DNA of 64,000 nt from Rhodanobacteraceae bacterium ZG21-1 (lineage in GTDB: Bacteria > Pseudomonadota > Gammaproteobacteria > Xanthomonadales > Rhodanobacteraceae), in NCBI GenBank assembly GCA_021390615.1, contig JAJEJU010000025.1, positions 558,001-622,000 of the forward strand, read 5' to 3'. How positions within the stretch are numbered: position 1 is the first letter of the stretch; every line of letters begins with the position of its first letter. The notes under the pieces were generated by a model, which worked only from the letters and a program-made list of their open reading frames with translations, was not told the DNA's origin and did no database searches. Positions 28,092-36,640 of this stretch are shown piece by piece. Both the position numbers and the translations under genes were made by a program.

Positions 28092-29501
28092 TCAGCCCAG
28101 CGACAAAGCAGCGACCTTGCCGTCGCTGTCGATGCCGAGCGAGAAAGGCAGCCGGCTGCCCGCACCGAAATAAATCACGTAGTCGAACCAGTGCAGCTTG
28201 GCCACCGTGCGCTGGCCTTTGAAGACGAAGGCCGAAGGCTGTCCGTAAGGTTGCAGGTTCGCGCCCATGCGCTTGGCCAGTCCGGCCTGCATCTTGGCCG
28301 CCAGCTTGGCGGACAGCTGCGCCGCATCCGGCTCGCCGCGCTGCCACTGCAGGAACACCGCTTTCGCGGCGGCCGTCGTGGCGGTGTCTTCGCCGGCTGC
28401 CGGGCGCATCGCCGCCGCGGCGATCGCCGGATAAAGCGTTTCGTAGACCGCCGTGGTGATCCGCTCGCCGGGCTCCGGATCGTCCTTGCCGTTGGTGAAG
28501 GCGATGATCTGCACGCCTTGTTCGGGGAAGTACTCGTTGGCCGTGGTGAAGCCCAGCGAACCGCCGGTATGGCCGATGCGCGGCTGGCCGTCGATGCTGT
28601 CGACGAACAAGCCGAAGCCGTAGCCGGCATCGCCGCCTTCGGTGGTCTTCACCGAGGTGTGCATCAAGGCGTAGTCGGCCGGGCTCACGATCTTGCCGCC
28701 CTGCAGGGCGACGTTCCACTTCTGCAGGTCGGCGACGGTCGACACCAGGAAGCCGGCGGGGCCGCCCACCGAGTCGCCGATGATGCCGGCGCGCACGATC
28801 CGCCCGTTGTCGCGGGTATAGCCGAGCGCCATATCCGGCAGATGCGCTTCGTCCGCCACGGTGTAGGTCTGGGTCATGCCGGCCGGATCGAGCAGGTGGG
28901 TTTGTATGTAGTGCCGATAGCTGCCGTGGGTGAGCACCTCGATGATGCGGCCGAGCATGGCGTAGCCGGTGTTGGAATAGCTCCAGTGACTGCCCGGCGC
29001 GAAATCCAGCGGCTTGCCGGCGATGTGCGCCATCAGCTGGGCGAAGCTGGCCGGCTTGTCGATGGTGTGGTCGGCGTCCATCGCGTCGAGATATTCGGGC
29101 AGGCCGCTGGTGTGCGAGAGCAGCTGGCGCAGGGTCACTTCGCCGGCATGCGGCGCGTCGGGCAGATAGACCGACACTTTGTCGTCGAGCTTCAACTTGC
29201 CGGCCTCCTGCAGCTGCAGGATCGCCGCGGCGGTGAACTGCTTGGTGATCGAACCGATCTCGTAGTGCGTGTCCACCGTGACCGGCGAATTTCGTTCGCG
29301 ATCGCGCTGGCCGTAGGCCTGCCGGTACACGATATGGCCGTCCCTGGCGACGGCGATCACCGCGCCGGAGGCAGGACTGTCGTGCAGCACCGTCGCGACA
29401 TCCGCGGCGATGTGCTTGGCCTGTTCGGGGGTGACAGCTTCGCCGGCGCGTGCGGCCAAAGAAGCGCCAAGGCAGGCGAGCAAGAGCGTGGTACGCAGCA
29501 T
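28092..29501 (-). CDS. Exported serine hydrolase of the class C beta-lactamase / DD-peptidase family
   Basis: The 469-residue protein has a signal peptide (MLRTTLLLACLGASLAARA) and the penicillin-recognising fold with SxxK as SITK (84-87), YxN as YSN (175-177) and HTG (311-313) in place of KTG. This set is typical of the broad 'serine hydrolase' group (EstB, AmpH, D-aminopeptidase-like), so a true beta-lactamase function is not implied. A C-terminal domain of about 120 residues follows the catalytic part. ATG 29501 has GGAG ten bases upstream. It is convergent with the RND adaptor gene. Confidence 0.88.
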   Translation of the reverse strand: MLRTTLLLACLGASLAARAGEAVTPEQAKHIAADVATVLHDSPASGAVIAVARDGHIVYRQAYGQRDRERNSPVTVDTHYEIGSITKQFTAAAILQLQEAGKLKLDDKVSVYLPDAPHAGEVTLRQLLSHTSGLPEYLDAMDADHTIDKPASFAQLMAHIAGKPLDFAPGSHWSYSNTGYAMLGRIIEVLTHGSYRHYIQTHLLDPAGMTQTYTVADEAHLPDMALGYTRDNGRIVRAGIIGDSVGGPAGFLVSTVADLQKWNVALQGGKIVSPADYALMHTSVKTTEGGDAGYGFGLFVDSIDGQPRIGHTGGSLGFTTANEYFPEQGVQIIAFTNGKDDPEPGERITTAVYETLYPAIAAAAMRPAAGEDTATTAAAKAVFLQWQRGEPDAAQLSAKLAAKMQAGLAKRMGANLQPYGQPSAFVFKGQRTVAKLHWFDYVIYFGAGSRLPFSLGIDSDGKVAALSLG

Positions 29502-29620
29502 GTAGGACTCCGATTCCGTGGTGGGCGCGCAAGGGCGACAGTCGTCTGTCGCAAGAGGCATACCAAGCGGACACACGGAGGATTTGCCTTGCTTTTCAAG
29601 GCCCTGATAAATCGAAGCCA

Positions 29621-29673
29621 GGCCGGCGCGCTGTCCGCGGACAGCTGGGCGCGGACAGCGCGGACAGCCGGCC
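29621..29673. repeat. Long GC-rich inverted repeat downstream of the cytochrome c operon
   Basis: CGCGCTGTCCGCG (29627-29639) and its exact complement CGCGGACAGCGCG (29650-29662) flank a 10-base loop; outer arms GGCCGG (29621-29626) and CCGGCC (29668-29673) also pair across a five-base bulge. The unit GGACAGC occurs three times. It lies 33 bases after the cytochrome gene stop and has no T-run, so it may act as a barrier to 3' decay rather than as a simple terminator. Confidence 0.65.
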
Positions 29674-29705
29674 CGCGCAAGGCATGCGCTGCGGTCCGAC
29701 GGAAC

Positions 29706-30992
29706 TTAGTCGAGCGAGGGATTGCGCCCCTTGCCGATGTCACGCTCGAGCACGGCCGGCGCCCGGTTGCTCCAGGCCTGGCGGATGTAGCTGACCACCG
29801 CCGCCACGTCGGCGTCGCTGAGCTGCTGGGCGAACGGCGGCATCGAGTACGGCCGCGGTTGCGCCGCGGTGAGCGGGGCGAAGCCGCCGAGCAGCACGGC
29901 GCGCGCCGCATTGATGCCGCTGGGCTCGTTCACCGAAACATTGCCGTTGAGCGGCGGATACACGCCGGCGATGCCGTTGCCGTCCATGCCGTGGCAGTCC
30001 GCGCAACGCTGCTGATAGATCTTGGCGCCCTGCTGGATCGCCGCGGACGCATCCGGCGCCAGCGCCGGGGCCGCCGCAGGGGCGCGCGGCGGCAAACTGT
30101 GCAGATAGACGGCGATCGCGCGCAGATCCTCGTCGTGCAGGTGCTGGGTGCTCTGGGTGACCACTTCGGCCATCGGGCCTAACGCCACCCCGCGCGCGGA
30201 CTGTCCGCGCTGGAGCAGGTCGACCACGTCCTGCTCGCTCCAGCCGGCCAGGCCGCCATGTTCCTGCATGCCGAGGTCGGGCGCATACCAGTCCAGCGCC
30301 GAGATCGTGCCGCCCGAAAGCGGCTGGCCCTTGGGCAGGCCGCCCAGCGCATCGCGCTGCACATGGCATTCGTTGCAGTGGGCGAGGCCCTGCACCAGGT
30401 AGGCGCCGCGGTTCCACTCGGCGGAGCGACCCGGATCGTCGCGGTATTCGGCCGGCTCGAAATACATCGCGCGCCAGGCCAGCACGGTGCTGCGCAGGCG
30501 ATAGGGAAACCTCAGCCGCGGCGCCTCAGTCGCCTGACGCACCGGCGGCAATGATTGCAGGTAGGCGAAGATCGCCAGCGCATCGTCGCGGCGCAGCTTG
30601 CTGAAAGACGGAAACGGAAAGGCCGGATACAGCGGCTTGCCGTCGCGTCCCCAGCCGTCGTGCAGGGCGCGCCGGAACTCGGCGAAGCTCCAGTCGCCGA
30701 GGCCAGTGTCATGATCGGGAGTGAGGTTGGTCGAGGGAATCTGGCCGAACGGCGTGTCCAGCATCCGCCCGCCGGCATAGCGCGTGCCGCCTTGCCGGGT
30801 ATGGCAGGAAGCGCAGTCGCCCACCGTCGCCAGGTATTCGCCGCGGGCGATCAGCGCCGGATCGCGCAGGGCGGCGGGCTCCACCCGATCGGCCGCCGAC
30901 AGCGGCGGCGCACGCTCGGACACCATCAACCAGCCGCCCAGCGCCAATACCAGCAGCAGCACCAGCGCGAGAAATCGCCACAGCCATTTCAT
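29706..30992 (-). CDS. Membrane-anchored triheme cytochrome c (dehydrogenase cytochrome subunit type)
   Basis: The 428-residue protein has an uncleaved or cleavable N-terminal hydrophobic segment (about 5-23) and three CxxCH heme sites: CASCH (60-64), CNECH (about 209) and CADCH (about 337). This three-heme plan matches the cytochrome subunit of periplasmic alcohol, gluconate or sorbitol dehydrogenases, which pass electrons to ubiquinol or terminal oxidases. No flavin- or PQQ-dependent dehydrogenase is adjacent, so the electron donor is unknown. Its ATG overlaps the stop of the upstream diheme cytochrome gene by four bases (ATGA), so the two are one operon. Confidence 0.9.
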   Translation of the reverse strand: MKWLWRFLALVLLLVLALGGWLMVSERAPPLSAADRVEPAALRDPALIARGEYLATVGDCASCHTRQGGTRYAGGRMLDTPFGQIPSTNLTPDHDTGLGDWSFAEFRRALHDGWGRDGKPLYPAFPFPSFSKLRRDDALAIFAYLQSLPPVRQATEAPRLRFPYRLRSTVLAWRAMYFEPAEYRDDPGRSAEWNRGAYLVQGLAHCNECHVQRDALGGLPKGQPLSGGTISALDWYAPDLGMQEHGGLAGWSEQDVVDLLQRGQSARGVALGPMAEVVTQSTQHLHDEDLRAIAVYLHSLPPRAPAAAPALAPDASAAIQQGAKIYQQRCADCHGMDGNGIAGVYPPLNGNVSVNEPSGINAARAVLLGGFAPLTAAQPRPYSMPPFAQQLSDADVAAVVSYIRQAWSNRAPAVLERDIGKGRNPSLD

Positions 30993-31723
30993 GCGCCGCC
31001 TCCCACTGCTTCGCCGATCAGCACGCCGCAGCGCAGCGGCGGCGCCACCGAGCCGGCGGGCTGCGCGTGCATGTCGGCCGGCGGCTCACGACTGGCCAGC
31101 CAGGCAGCCACCGCGGTGATGTCGGACGCCTGCAGCCGATTGGCCACCTGCGCCATGCAGTCGGGCGCGGTGGTGGCGCGCGCGCCGGTGCGCCACGAGC
31201 CGAGCTGCGAACTGAGGTAGTCGTACGGCAGCCCGACCAGACCCGGAATGGACGGCTGCACGCCGGTGAACTGCGCGCCGTGGCAGGCCTGGCAGGCGGG
31301 AATGCCGCGCGCGGCATCGCCATGCGTCGCCAGGGTTTCGCCACGCTGCAGCAGGGCCGGCGTCACCGGCGGCAGCGGCGAACGCTGATAGGCCACCTGC
31401 TGGTCGGCGAAGTACTCGGCGATCTCCTGCAGATAGGCCGGGTCCAGCCCGCGCACCGCGTATTCCATCGGCGCATAGCGGCGCAGGCCGCGCTGGAAGT
31501 CATGCAGCTGCCGCGATAGATAACCGGCCGGCTTGCCGGCCAGGCGCGGATAGAAGCCGCTGCCCGGCGAACCTTCGCCATGCACTCCGTGACAGGCGGT
31601 GCAGGCGGCAATGCGCTGCTGCAAGGTGTCGGGCACCGGCGCGGCCGGCGCATCGGCGGCGCGCGCCGGCGATCCCAGCGACAACAGCAGCCACACGATC
31701 AGCACCTGCGCTGCGTGGCGCAT
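30989..31723 (-). CDS. Periplasmic diheme cytochrome c (c4/c553-like)
   Basis: The 244-residue protein has a signal peptide (MRHAAQVLIVWLLLSLGSPARA) and two class I cytochrome c domains with CTACH and CQACH heme sites, as in cytochrome c4. It ends in a Pro-rich region and overlaps the triheme cytochrome gene by four bases, so the pair likely forms one electron-transfer unit. Start choice is uncertain: ATG 31723 gives a clean signal peptide, while in-frame ATGs at 31756 and 31771 would only add residues before it; none has a strong ribosome-binding site. It is divergent from the amidase gene. Confidence 0.84.
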   Translation of the reverse strand: MRHAAQVLIVWLLLSLGSPARAADAPAAPVPDTLQQRIAACTACHGVHGEGSPGSGFYPRLAGKPAGYLSRQLHDFQRGLRRYAPMEYAVRGLDPAYLQEIAEYFADQQVAYQRSPLPPVTPALLQRGETLATHGDAARGIPACQACHGAQFTGVQPSIPGLVGLPYDYLSSQLGSWRTGARATTAPDCMAQVANRLQASDITAVAAWLASREPPADMHAQPAGSVAPPLRCGVLIGEAVGGGA

Positions 31724-31863
31724 GCGGGAAAGACGATTGCCGGCTAGGCATGACATCGCTTGCTGGGGCATGCCGCGAGTATAAGTCGGCGCTCGCTGGG
31801 CACGTCGCGCCGGCGCCGCTAAGCTGGCTTTCGCGGCAACATGCCGCACCCCGGAGAGCCACC

Positions 31864-33468
31864 ATGCGCCTATCGCCCGTTCGCGTACTGCTGCTGAGCG
31901 GCCTGCTGTCCGGTCAGGCGACAGCGGCGACGACGCCGGCCCCGGCCGATCCGGTCGACACCTACGCCTCGATCGCCCAGCTGCGTCAGGACATGCGCGA
32001 CGGCAAGCTGGACAGCCGCCGCCTGACCCAGGCCTATCTGCAGCGCATCGAGCGCCTCGATCGCAGCGGCCCTGCACTGCATGCCGTGCTCGAAGTGAAT
32101 CCGCAGGCGCTGGAGCATGCCGCCGAACTGGATGCCGCGCACGCCGACGCCCGCCAAGCGCCGCTGTTCGGCATCCCGCTGCTGCTGAAGGACAATATCG
32201 ACACCGGCGACCGCGAACACACCACCGCGGGTTCGCTGGCCCTGGCCGGCGCACCGGCCGCGCGCGATGCCGGCCTGGTCGAGCGCCTGCGCAAGGCCGG
32301 CGCGGTCATCCTCGGCAAGACCAACCTCAGCGAGTGGGCGAATTTCCGCTCGGACCACGCCAGCAGCGGCTGGAGCGCGCGTGGCGGCCAGACCCGCAAC
32401 CCGTATGCGCTGGACCGCAACCCCTGCGGCTCCAGCGCCGGTTCGGCCGCAGCGGTGGCCGCCGGCCTGGCAGCCGCGGCGATCGGCACCGAGACCGACG
32501 GCTCGATCATCTGCCCGGCCTCGATGAACGGCCTGGTCGGCATCAAGCCGACCCTGGGCCTGGTCAGCCGCAGCGGCATCGTGCCGATCAGCCACAGCCA
32601 GGACACTGCCGGTCCGATGGCGCGCAGCGTGGCCGATGCCGCCGTGCTGCTCAGCGTCATTGCCGGCAGCGATCCGCGCGATCCGGCCACCGCCGAGGCC
32701 GATCGGTACGCCACCGACTACACCCGCTTCCTCGACCCGGCCGGCCTGAAGGGCAAGCGCATCGGCGTAGTGCGCCAGCTGGGCGGCGCCGAGCCGAATG
32801 CCGATCGCGTGCTCGACCAAGCGATTGCGCTGATGAAGGCGCAGGGCGCGGTGATCGTCGACCCGGTGGAGCTGCCGCACGTCGGCGAACTGAGTCACGA
32901 CGAGATGACCGTGATGCTGTACGAGTTCAAGCACGATCTGGAGGCCTACCTGGCTACACGCCCGGGCCTGGCCGTGCACACGCTGGCCGAGCTGATCGCC
33001 TTCGATCGCGCGCACGCCGTCGCCGAGATGCCGTGGTTCGGCCAGGAGCTGTTCGAGCAGGCCGAAGCGAAGGGTGCGCTGAGCGAGCCGGCCTATCGCG
33101 ACGCGCTGGCCAAGGTCAAACGCCTGGCGGGCGCGGAAGGCATCGACGCCGCCCTGGCCAAGGACCATCTCGATGCGCTGCTGGCGCCTTCGTGGGGACC
33201 GGCCTTCAAGACCGATCCGCTGCTCGGCGACCATGTGGTCAGCGGCGATCCCACCGTGGGCGGGCCTTCGCAAGCCGCCGCGGTGGCCGGCTATCCTTCC
33301 ATCACCGTGCCGGCCGGTTGGGCGCACGGCCTGCCGGTGGGCATCGTGCTGTTCGGCGCGCGCTGGAGCGAGCCCGGCCTGATCGCCATCGCCTACGGCT
33401 TCGAACAGCATGCCAAGGCCTGGCAGCCGCCGCGCTTCCTGCCCACCATCGATACGGAGACACCCTGA
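31864..33468 (+). CDS. Exported amidase (peptide amidase-like, amidase-signature family)
   Basis: The 534-residue enzyme starts with a signal peptide (to about residue 22) and has the amidase-signature Ser-cisSer-Lys triad: Lys109 in LLLKDN, Ser190 in the CGSSAGS stretch and Ser214 in TETDGS. The spacing and secretion resemble the peptide amidase of Stenotrophomonas maltophilia, which removes the C-terminal amide of peptides. GFDRxH-type substrate contacts cannot be assigned. ATG 31864 has GGAGAGCC upstream. The next gene begins two bases after the stop, so both are probably co-transcribed. Confidence 0.88.
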   Translation: MRLSPVRVLLLSGLLSGQATAATTPAPADPVDTYASIAQLRQDMRDGKLDSRRLTQAYLQRIERLDRSGPALHAVLEVNPQALEHAAELDAAHADARQAPLFGIPLLLKDNIDTGDREHTTAGSLALAGAPAARDAGLVERLRKAGAVILGKTNLSEWANFRSDHASSGWSARGGQTRNPYALDRNPCGSSAGSAAAVAAGLAAAAIGTETDGSIICPASMNGLVGIKPTLGLVSRSGIVPISHSQDTAGPMARSVADAAVLLSVIAGSDPRDPATAEADRYATDYTRFLDPAGLKGKRIGVVRQLGGAEPNADRVLDQAIALMKAQGAVIVDPVELPHVGELSHDEMTVMLYEFKHDLEAYLATRPGLAVHTLAELIAFDRAHAVAEMPWFGQELFEQAEAKGALSEPAYRDALAKVKRLAGAEGIDAALAKDHLDALLAPSWGPAFKTDPLLGDHVVSGDPTVGGPSQAAAVAGYPSITVPAGWAHGLPVGIVLFGARWSEPGLIAIAYGFEQHAKAWQPPRFLPTIDTETP

Positions 33469-33470
33469 GC

Positions 33471-34151
33471 ATGGGCCTTTTCGACTGCCGCTGCGCGATC
33501 ACCGGGGTCAGCCTCAAGGGCGCCGAGACTACTCTGGTGCCACTGCTGCGGCATGCAGGCGGCCATGCGCCGGCCGCGCTGCCGATCCACGGGCAGTACG
33601 ACCGCCTGGGCAGCATCGACGGCATCCGGGAAGACCTCAACACACGACTGATCCTGGATTACTTCCGCGAGCAGCTGCGCGCCGGCCGTTTCGTGGTCGA
33701 TCCGGAGCAGTTGCCGATCCACGACATCGAGGCCTTGCTGCGCGGCTTCGAACGCAATCTCAACGACGATCCGGCGACCGCGTGCCTGGACGGCGAGCCG
33801 GTGCTGTTCGCCCTGGTTGCCGACGCCGTGTGGTCGCAGCTGGCCCATGCCGCATCGAAGGACGCGACGGAGCCGGCCTGGTATCGCCGCACGCCGCTGC
33901 CGGCGGCAATCTACGCGGCGCAGCAGCACAAGCTGCGCGAAGCGATCGCCCAACTCGGCGCCGTCGATGCCTTTCTCGCCGCACGCGGCCTAGCCTGGCA
34001 GCCCTCCGACGATCCGGGACAGCACTACGCCGAGGAGATGCGCGCCTATCTGGACGAGGCCAGGCAGAGGTATGCCGACATGCCGGGCATGCTGGACGCG
34101 CTGCGGCGCTACGAAGAGGAAGTCGGCGAACTCCTGCGCGACGACGACTGA
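33471..34151 (+). CDS. Hypothetical protein beginning MGLFDCRCAITGVSL
   Basis: The 226-residue protein is acidic and mostly helical, without signal peptide or membrane segments. The N-terminal FDCRCAITGVSLKGAETTLV is familiar from scattered bacterial hypothetical proteins, but I know no function. Two cysteines sit close together (Cys6, Cys8) and a further one occurs near 104. The C-terminal third (about 180-226) is rich in charged residues and could form a coiled coil. It starts two bases after the amidase stop and has GGAGA 11 bases upstream, so it is likely co-translated with the amidase. Confidence 0.72.
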   Translation: MGLFDCRCAITGVSLKGAETTLVPLLRHAGGHAPAALPIHGQYDRLGSIDGIREDLNTRLILDYFREQLRAGRFVVDPEQLPIHDIEALLRGFERNLNDDPATACLDGEPVLFALVADAVWSQLAHAASKDATEPAWYRRTPLPAAIYAAQQHKLREAIAQLGAVDAFLAARGLAWQPSDDPGQHYAEEMRAYLDEARQRYADMPGMLDALRRYEEEVGELLRDDD

Positions 34152-34256
34152 GGGAAGCGCCCGCAAATTGCCTCCGCGGCGACCAATCGCAGCCTTCGTC
34201 GCGCCAGCAGCCATGGGCAGCATGGCGGGCATGTCTCGACCTCGGATGCCAACTTC

Positions 34257-35141
34257 ATGAAGCTCGCCCGCTCCGCCCTGCTCGCCGCCGCCCTCTCCTT
34301 CGTTTTCGTGGCTGCCGCTGCGGCGGAGGATGCTTCCTGGACCCAGCCGCAGAAGCCGTTCCGTCTTTACGGAGATACCTATTACGTCGGCACGCAGGGG
34401 CTCAGCGCGATCCTGATCGTGTCGCCGCAGGGCGACGTGCTGATCGACGGCACCCTGCCCCGCAATGCGCCGCAGATCAAGGCCAACATCCGCGCGCTCG
34501 GCATCCGCCTCGGCGACGTCAAGGCGATCCTGAATTCGCATGCACACGACGACCATGCCGGCGCCATCGCCGAGTTGGCCAAGGCCAGCGGCGCCAAGGT
34601 CTATGCCAGCGCGGCGGGCGCGCGCGCCCTGGAACTCGGCGGCAAGGACCCGGACGACCCGCTGTACGGCGAGACGTCGCCGTACCCGCCGATCGCGCAC
34701 GTGCAGGTGGTGGCCGATGGCGGCGTCGTGCGCGTCGGCGAGCTGCAGTTGACCGCGCACTACACGCCCGGCCATACCCCCGGCAGTACCTCGTGGACCT
34801 GGCGCAGCTGCGAAGGGAAAGACTGCCTGTCCATGGCCTATGTCGACAGCCTCACGCCGATGGGCGCCGCCAGCTTTCGCTTCAGCGGCGACGCCACCCA
34901 TGCTTCCCGGGTTCCGGCCTTCCGGCACAGCCTGCAGACCGTGGCGGCGCTGCCCTGCGACATCCTGATCACGCCGCATCCGGGGCTCAGCTATCTGATG
35001 GCACGCGTCGCGCGCCGCGACCGCGGCGATGTCCATGCCCTGATCGATCCGCAGGCCTGCCGCGCTTATGCCGCGGATGCGACCACCTGGCTGGACGCGC
35101 GCGTGGCCAAGGAGCAGCAGGCGCCTGCCGGGAAACTTTGA
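34257..35141 (+). CDS. Subclass B3 metallo-beta-lactamase
   Basis: A periplasmic dizinc hydrolase that opens penicillins, cephalosporins and usually carbapenems. The 294-residue protein has a signal peptide (to about 23) and all six zinc ligands: His95, His97, Asp99 and His100 in SHAHDDHAG, His173 in TPGHTPGS and His241 in ITPHPG (standard numbers 116, 118, 120, 121, 196, 263). The residue at standard position 119 is Asp, which is unusual. B3 enzymes are common chromosomal genes in Xanthomonadales, so this is probably intrinsic. No transposon, integron or LysR gene is next to it. A signal peptidase gene follows 61 bases later. Confidence 0.92.
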   Translation: MKLARSALLAAALSFVFVAAAAAEDASWTQPQKPFRLYGDTYYVGTQGLSAILIVSPQGDVLIDGTLPRNAPQIKANIRALGIRLGDVKAILNSHAHDDHAGAIAELAKASGAKVYASAAGARALELGGKDPDDPLYGETSPYPPIAHVQVVADGGVVRVGELQLTAHYTPGHTPGSTSWTWRSCEGKDCLSMAYVDSLTPMGAASFRFSGDATHASRVPAFRHSLQTVAALPCDILITPHPGLSYLMARVARRDRGDVHALIDPQACRAYAADATTWLDARVAKEQQAPAGKL

Positions 35142-35202
35142 GGGTCGCCACGCGGTCCACAGCATGCCGGCCGGCCTGAGCCGGTCCACCCTGGGGTCCG
35201 AC

Positions 35203-35877
35203 ATGCGCAAACTCATTCGCTTGCTGGTGCAGAACCGCAGCCTGTTCGTCTTCATGCTCGGCATGCTGGCCTTCCGCAGCGCGGTGGCCGACTGGAACGA
35301 CGTACCGACCGGCTCGATGCAGCCGACCATCCGCATCGGCGACCGCATCCTGGTGGATCGCTCGGCCTACGACATCCGCGTGCCGTTCACCCACATCTCG
35401 CTGTATCACCGCGCCGATCCGCAGCGCGGCGACATCGTGGTGCTGGACTCGGCGGCGGCGCACGAGCGCCTGGTCAAGCGCGTGATCGGCCTGCCCGGCG
35501 ACGTGGTGGCGCTGCACGACAACATGCTGTACGTGAACGGCACGCGCGCCAGCTATGCGCCGCTGCAGGAACGCGGGATCGCCGACGACACCGCCAACCC
35601 CGCCCGCTACGAGCTCGAAAGCCTGGGCGCGATGCATCATGCCGTGCGCCTCTCGCTGCACGCGCCCAGCCCGGCCAGCGACTACGGCCCGGTGACCGTG
35701 CCGCAAGGCCAGTATCTGCTGCTGGGCGACGACCGCGACAACAGTTTCGATTCGCGCTTCCTCGGCTTCGTGCCGCGCGCGGAGATCGTGGGGCGCTCCC
35801 GCTATGTCGCGCTGTCGCTCGATCCGCAACACCACTACCTGCCGCGCTCCGGACGCTTCGGCACCGCGCTGGATTGA
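35203..35877 (+). CDS. lepB: Signal peptidase I, short single-anchor form
   Basis: Cleaves signal peptides at the periplasmic face. The 224-residue protein has one N-terminal membrane anchor (about 10-28), the nucleophile Ser38 in PTGSMQPT, the general-base Lys92 in RLVKRVIGLPGD and the box E motif GDDRDNSFDSR. It lacks the second N-terminal helix of E. coli LepB (324 residues) and is more like the short type found as a second copy in many bacteria, so a canonical lepB near rnc probably exists elsewhere. I chose ATG 35203, with GGGG upstream. Adjacency to the metallo-beta-lactamase may be fortuitous. Confidence 0.9.
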   Translation: MRKLIRLLVQNRSLFVFMLGMLAFRSAVADWNDVPTGSMQPTIRIGDRILVDRSAYDIRVPFTHISLYHRADPQRGDIVVLDSAAAHERLVKRVIGLPGDVVALHDNMLYVNGTRASYAPLQERGIADDTANPARYELESLGAMHHAVRLSLHAPSPASDYGPVTVPQGQYLLLGDDRDNSFDSRFLGFVPRAEIVGRSRYVALSLDPQHHYLPRSGRFGTALD

Positions 35878-35948
35878 TGCTCCGTGCCGAGCCTCGCTGG
35901 ACCGTGGCCGGCAGCGCCTACTGCAAGCATGGCTCTTGAGCAGCTGCG

Positions 35949-36326
35949 ATGACCGTGTCGATCCTGTTCAACGGCCACGCTGAAGAAGTGGCCTCGCCCG
36001 AAGCCCTGGGCGAGGCGCTGCAGCGCTTTGATCGCGCCGCCGAATTTGAACTCTGGGCGTCCGTCCCCGCAGGGCCGAGCCTGTGCATGCTGCGGCATGG
36101 CGAGCATGCCTGGCTGATGTACCTGCGCCAGGAGGGCGACAGCGGCTTCACTTCCCTCGGCGAGGCCGAGCGGCCGAGCACCCAGGCATACATCCTGAGC
36201 AACGGTCAAAAGGACGAATATCCACTGGCCTGGTGCATCCCGCTCGAGCAGTGCTATCGGGCCATCGCCTATTTCCATGCGAATGGTGGCGAGCAGCCGC
36301 CATGGATACGCTGGCTCGAGAGCTAG
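35949..36326 (+). CDS. Imm1-like immunity family protein, orphan
   Basis: The 125-residue protein contains no signal or membrane segment. Its second half, YILSNGQKDEYPLAWCIP followed by LEQCYRAIAYFHANGGEQPPWIRWLES, fits the Imm1 pattern (D/E-Y/F-P, a helix ending in YF, then W-I-x-W at the C-terminus). Imm1 proteins neutralise polymorphic toxins in the cytoplasm. No toxin gene is adjacent; the flanks are lepB and a 314-base gene-free stretch. It could be a stray antitoxin, a protective orphan, or a relative with another role. Confidence 0.62.
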   Translation: MTVSILFNGHAEEVASPEALGEALQRFDRAAEFELWASVPAGPSLCMLRHGEHAWLMYLRQEGDSGFTSLGEAERPSTQAYILSNGQKDEYPLAWCIPLEQCYRAIAYFHANGGEQPPWIRWLES

Positions 36327-36640
36327 CGGCGAGGCGCGGGCCTGTGCTCCGTCGATGTCCTCGCCGGCGTGGCCAGCCCACTGCTGCAGCGCTGCTGTCC
36401 GAGGGACATGTCGTCCCAATCTGATGACCTGCCTTGGCTCCATCGTCGGCAGTCGGCTTTGCGGCACCGGCCAGCAACCTGCCTCGTCGCAGGCATGACT
36501 CGCGGCGGAATCCGCTACGCCGAGCGCCTGCAAAAGCGGCAAGCCTGGCTCCGCTTTGGACGGCTAAACGCGACAGCGCCCCCGCTCCGAACGCGCCGGT
36601 CCGCCGCACAATTCTCCGAAGCTATCGTGCGCCGATACGC
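36327..36640. other. 314-base gene-free stretch between convergent genes
   Basis: It lies between the Imm1-like gene (+) and the stop of the DAHP synthase gene (-). I see no open frame with protein-like content, no terminator with a T-run and no clear repeat. It could be the remnant of a partner gene for the Imm1-like protein, but nothing recognisable remains. Confidence 0.55.

Noticed and set aside
28092-29501. Idea that the serine hydrolase is a class C beta-lactamase
   Set aside because: The third motif is HTG, not KTG, and the C-terminal domain is not that of AmpC; only the broad family call is supported.
36369-36498. Short plus-strand frames after the Imm1-like gene as a toxin fragment
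   Set aside because: Translations show no motif and compete in several frames; I could not support a toxin remnant.
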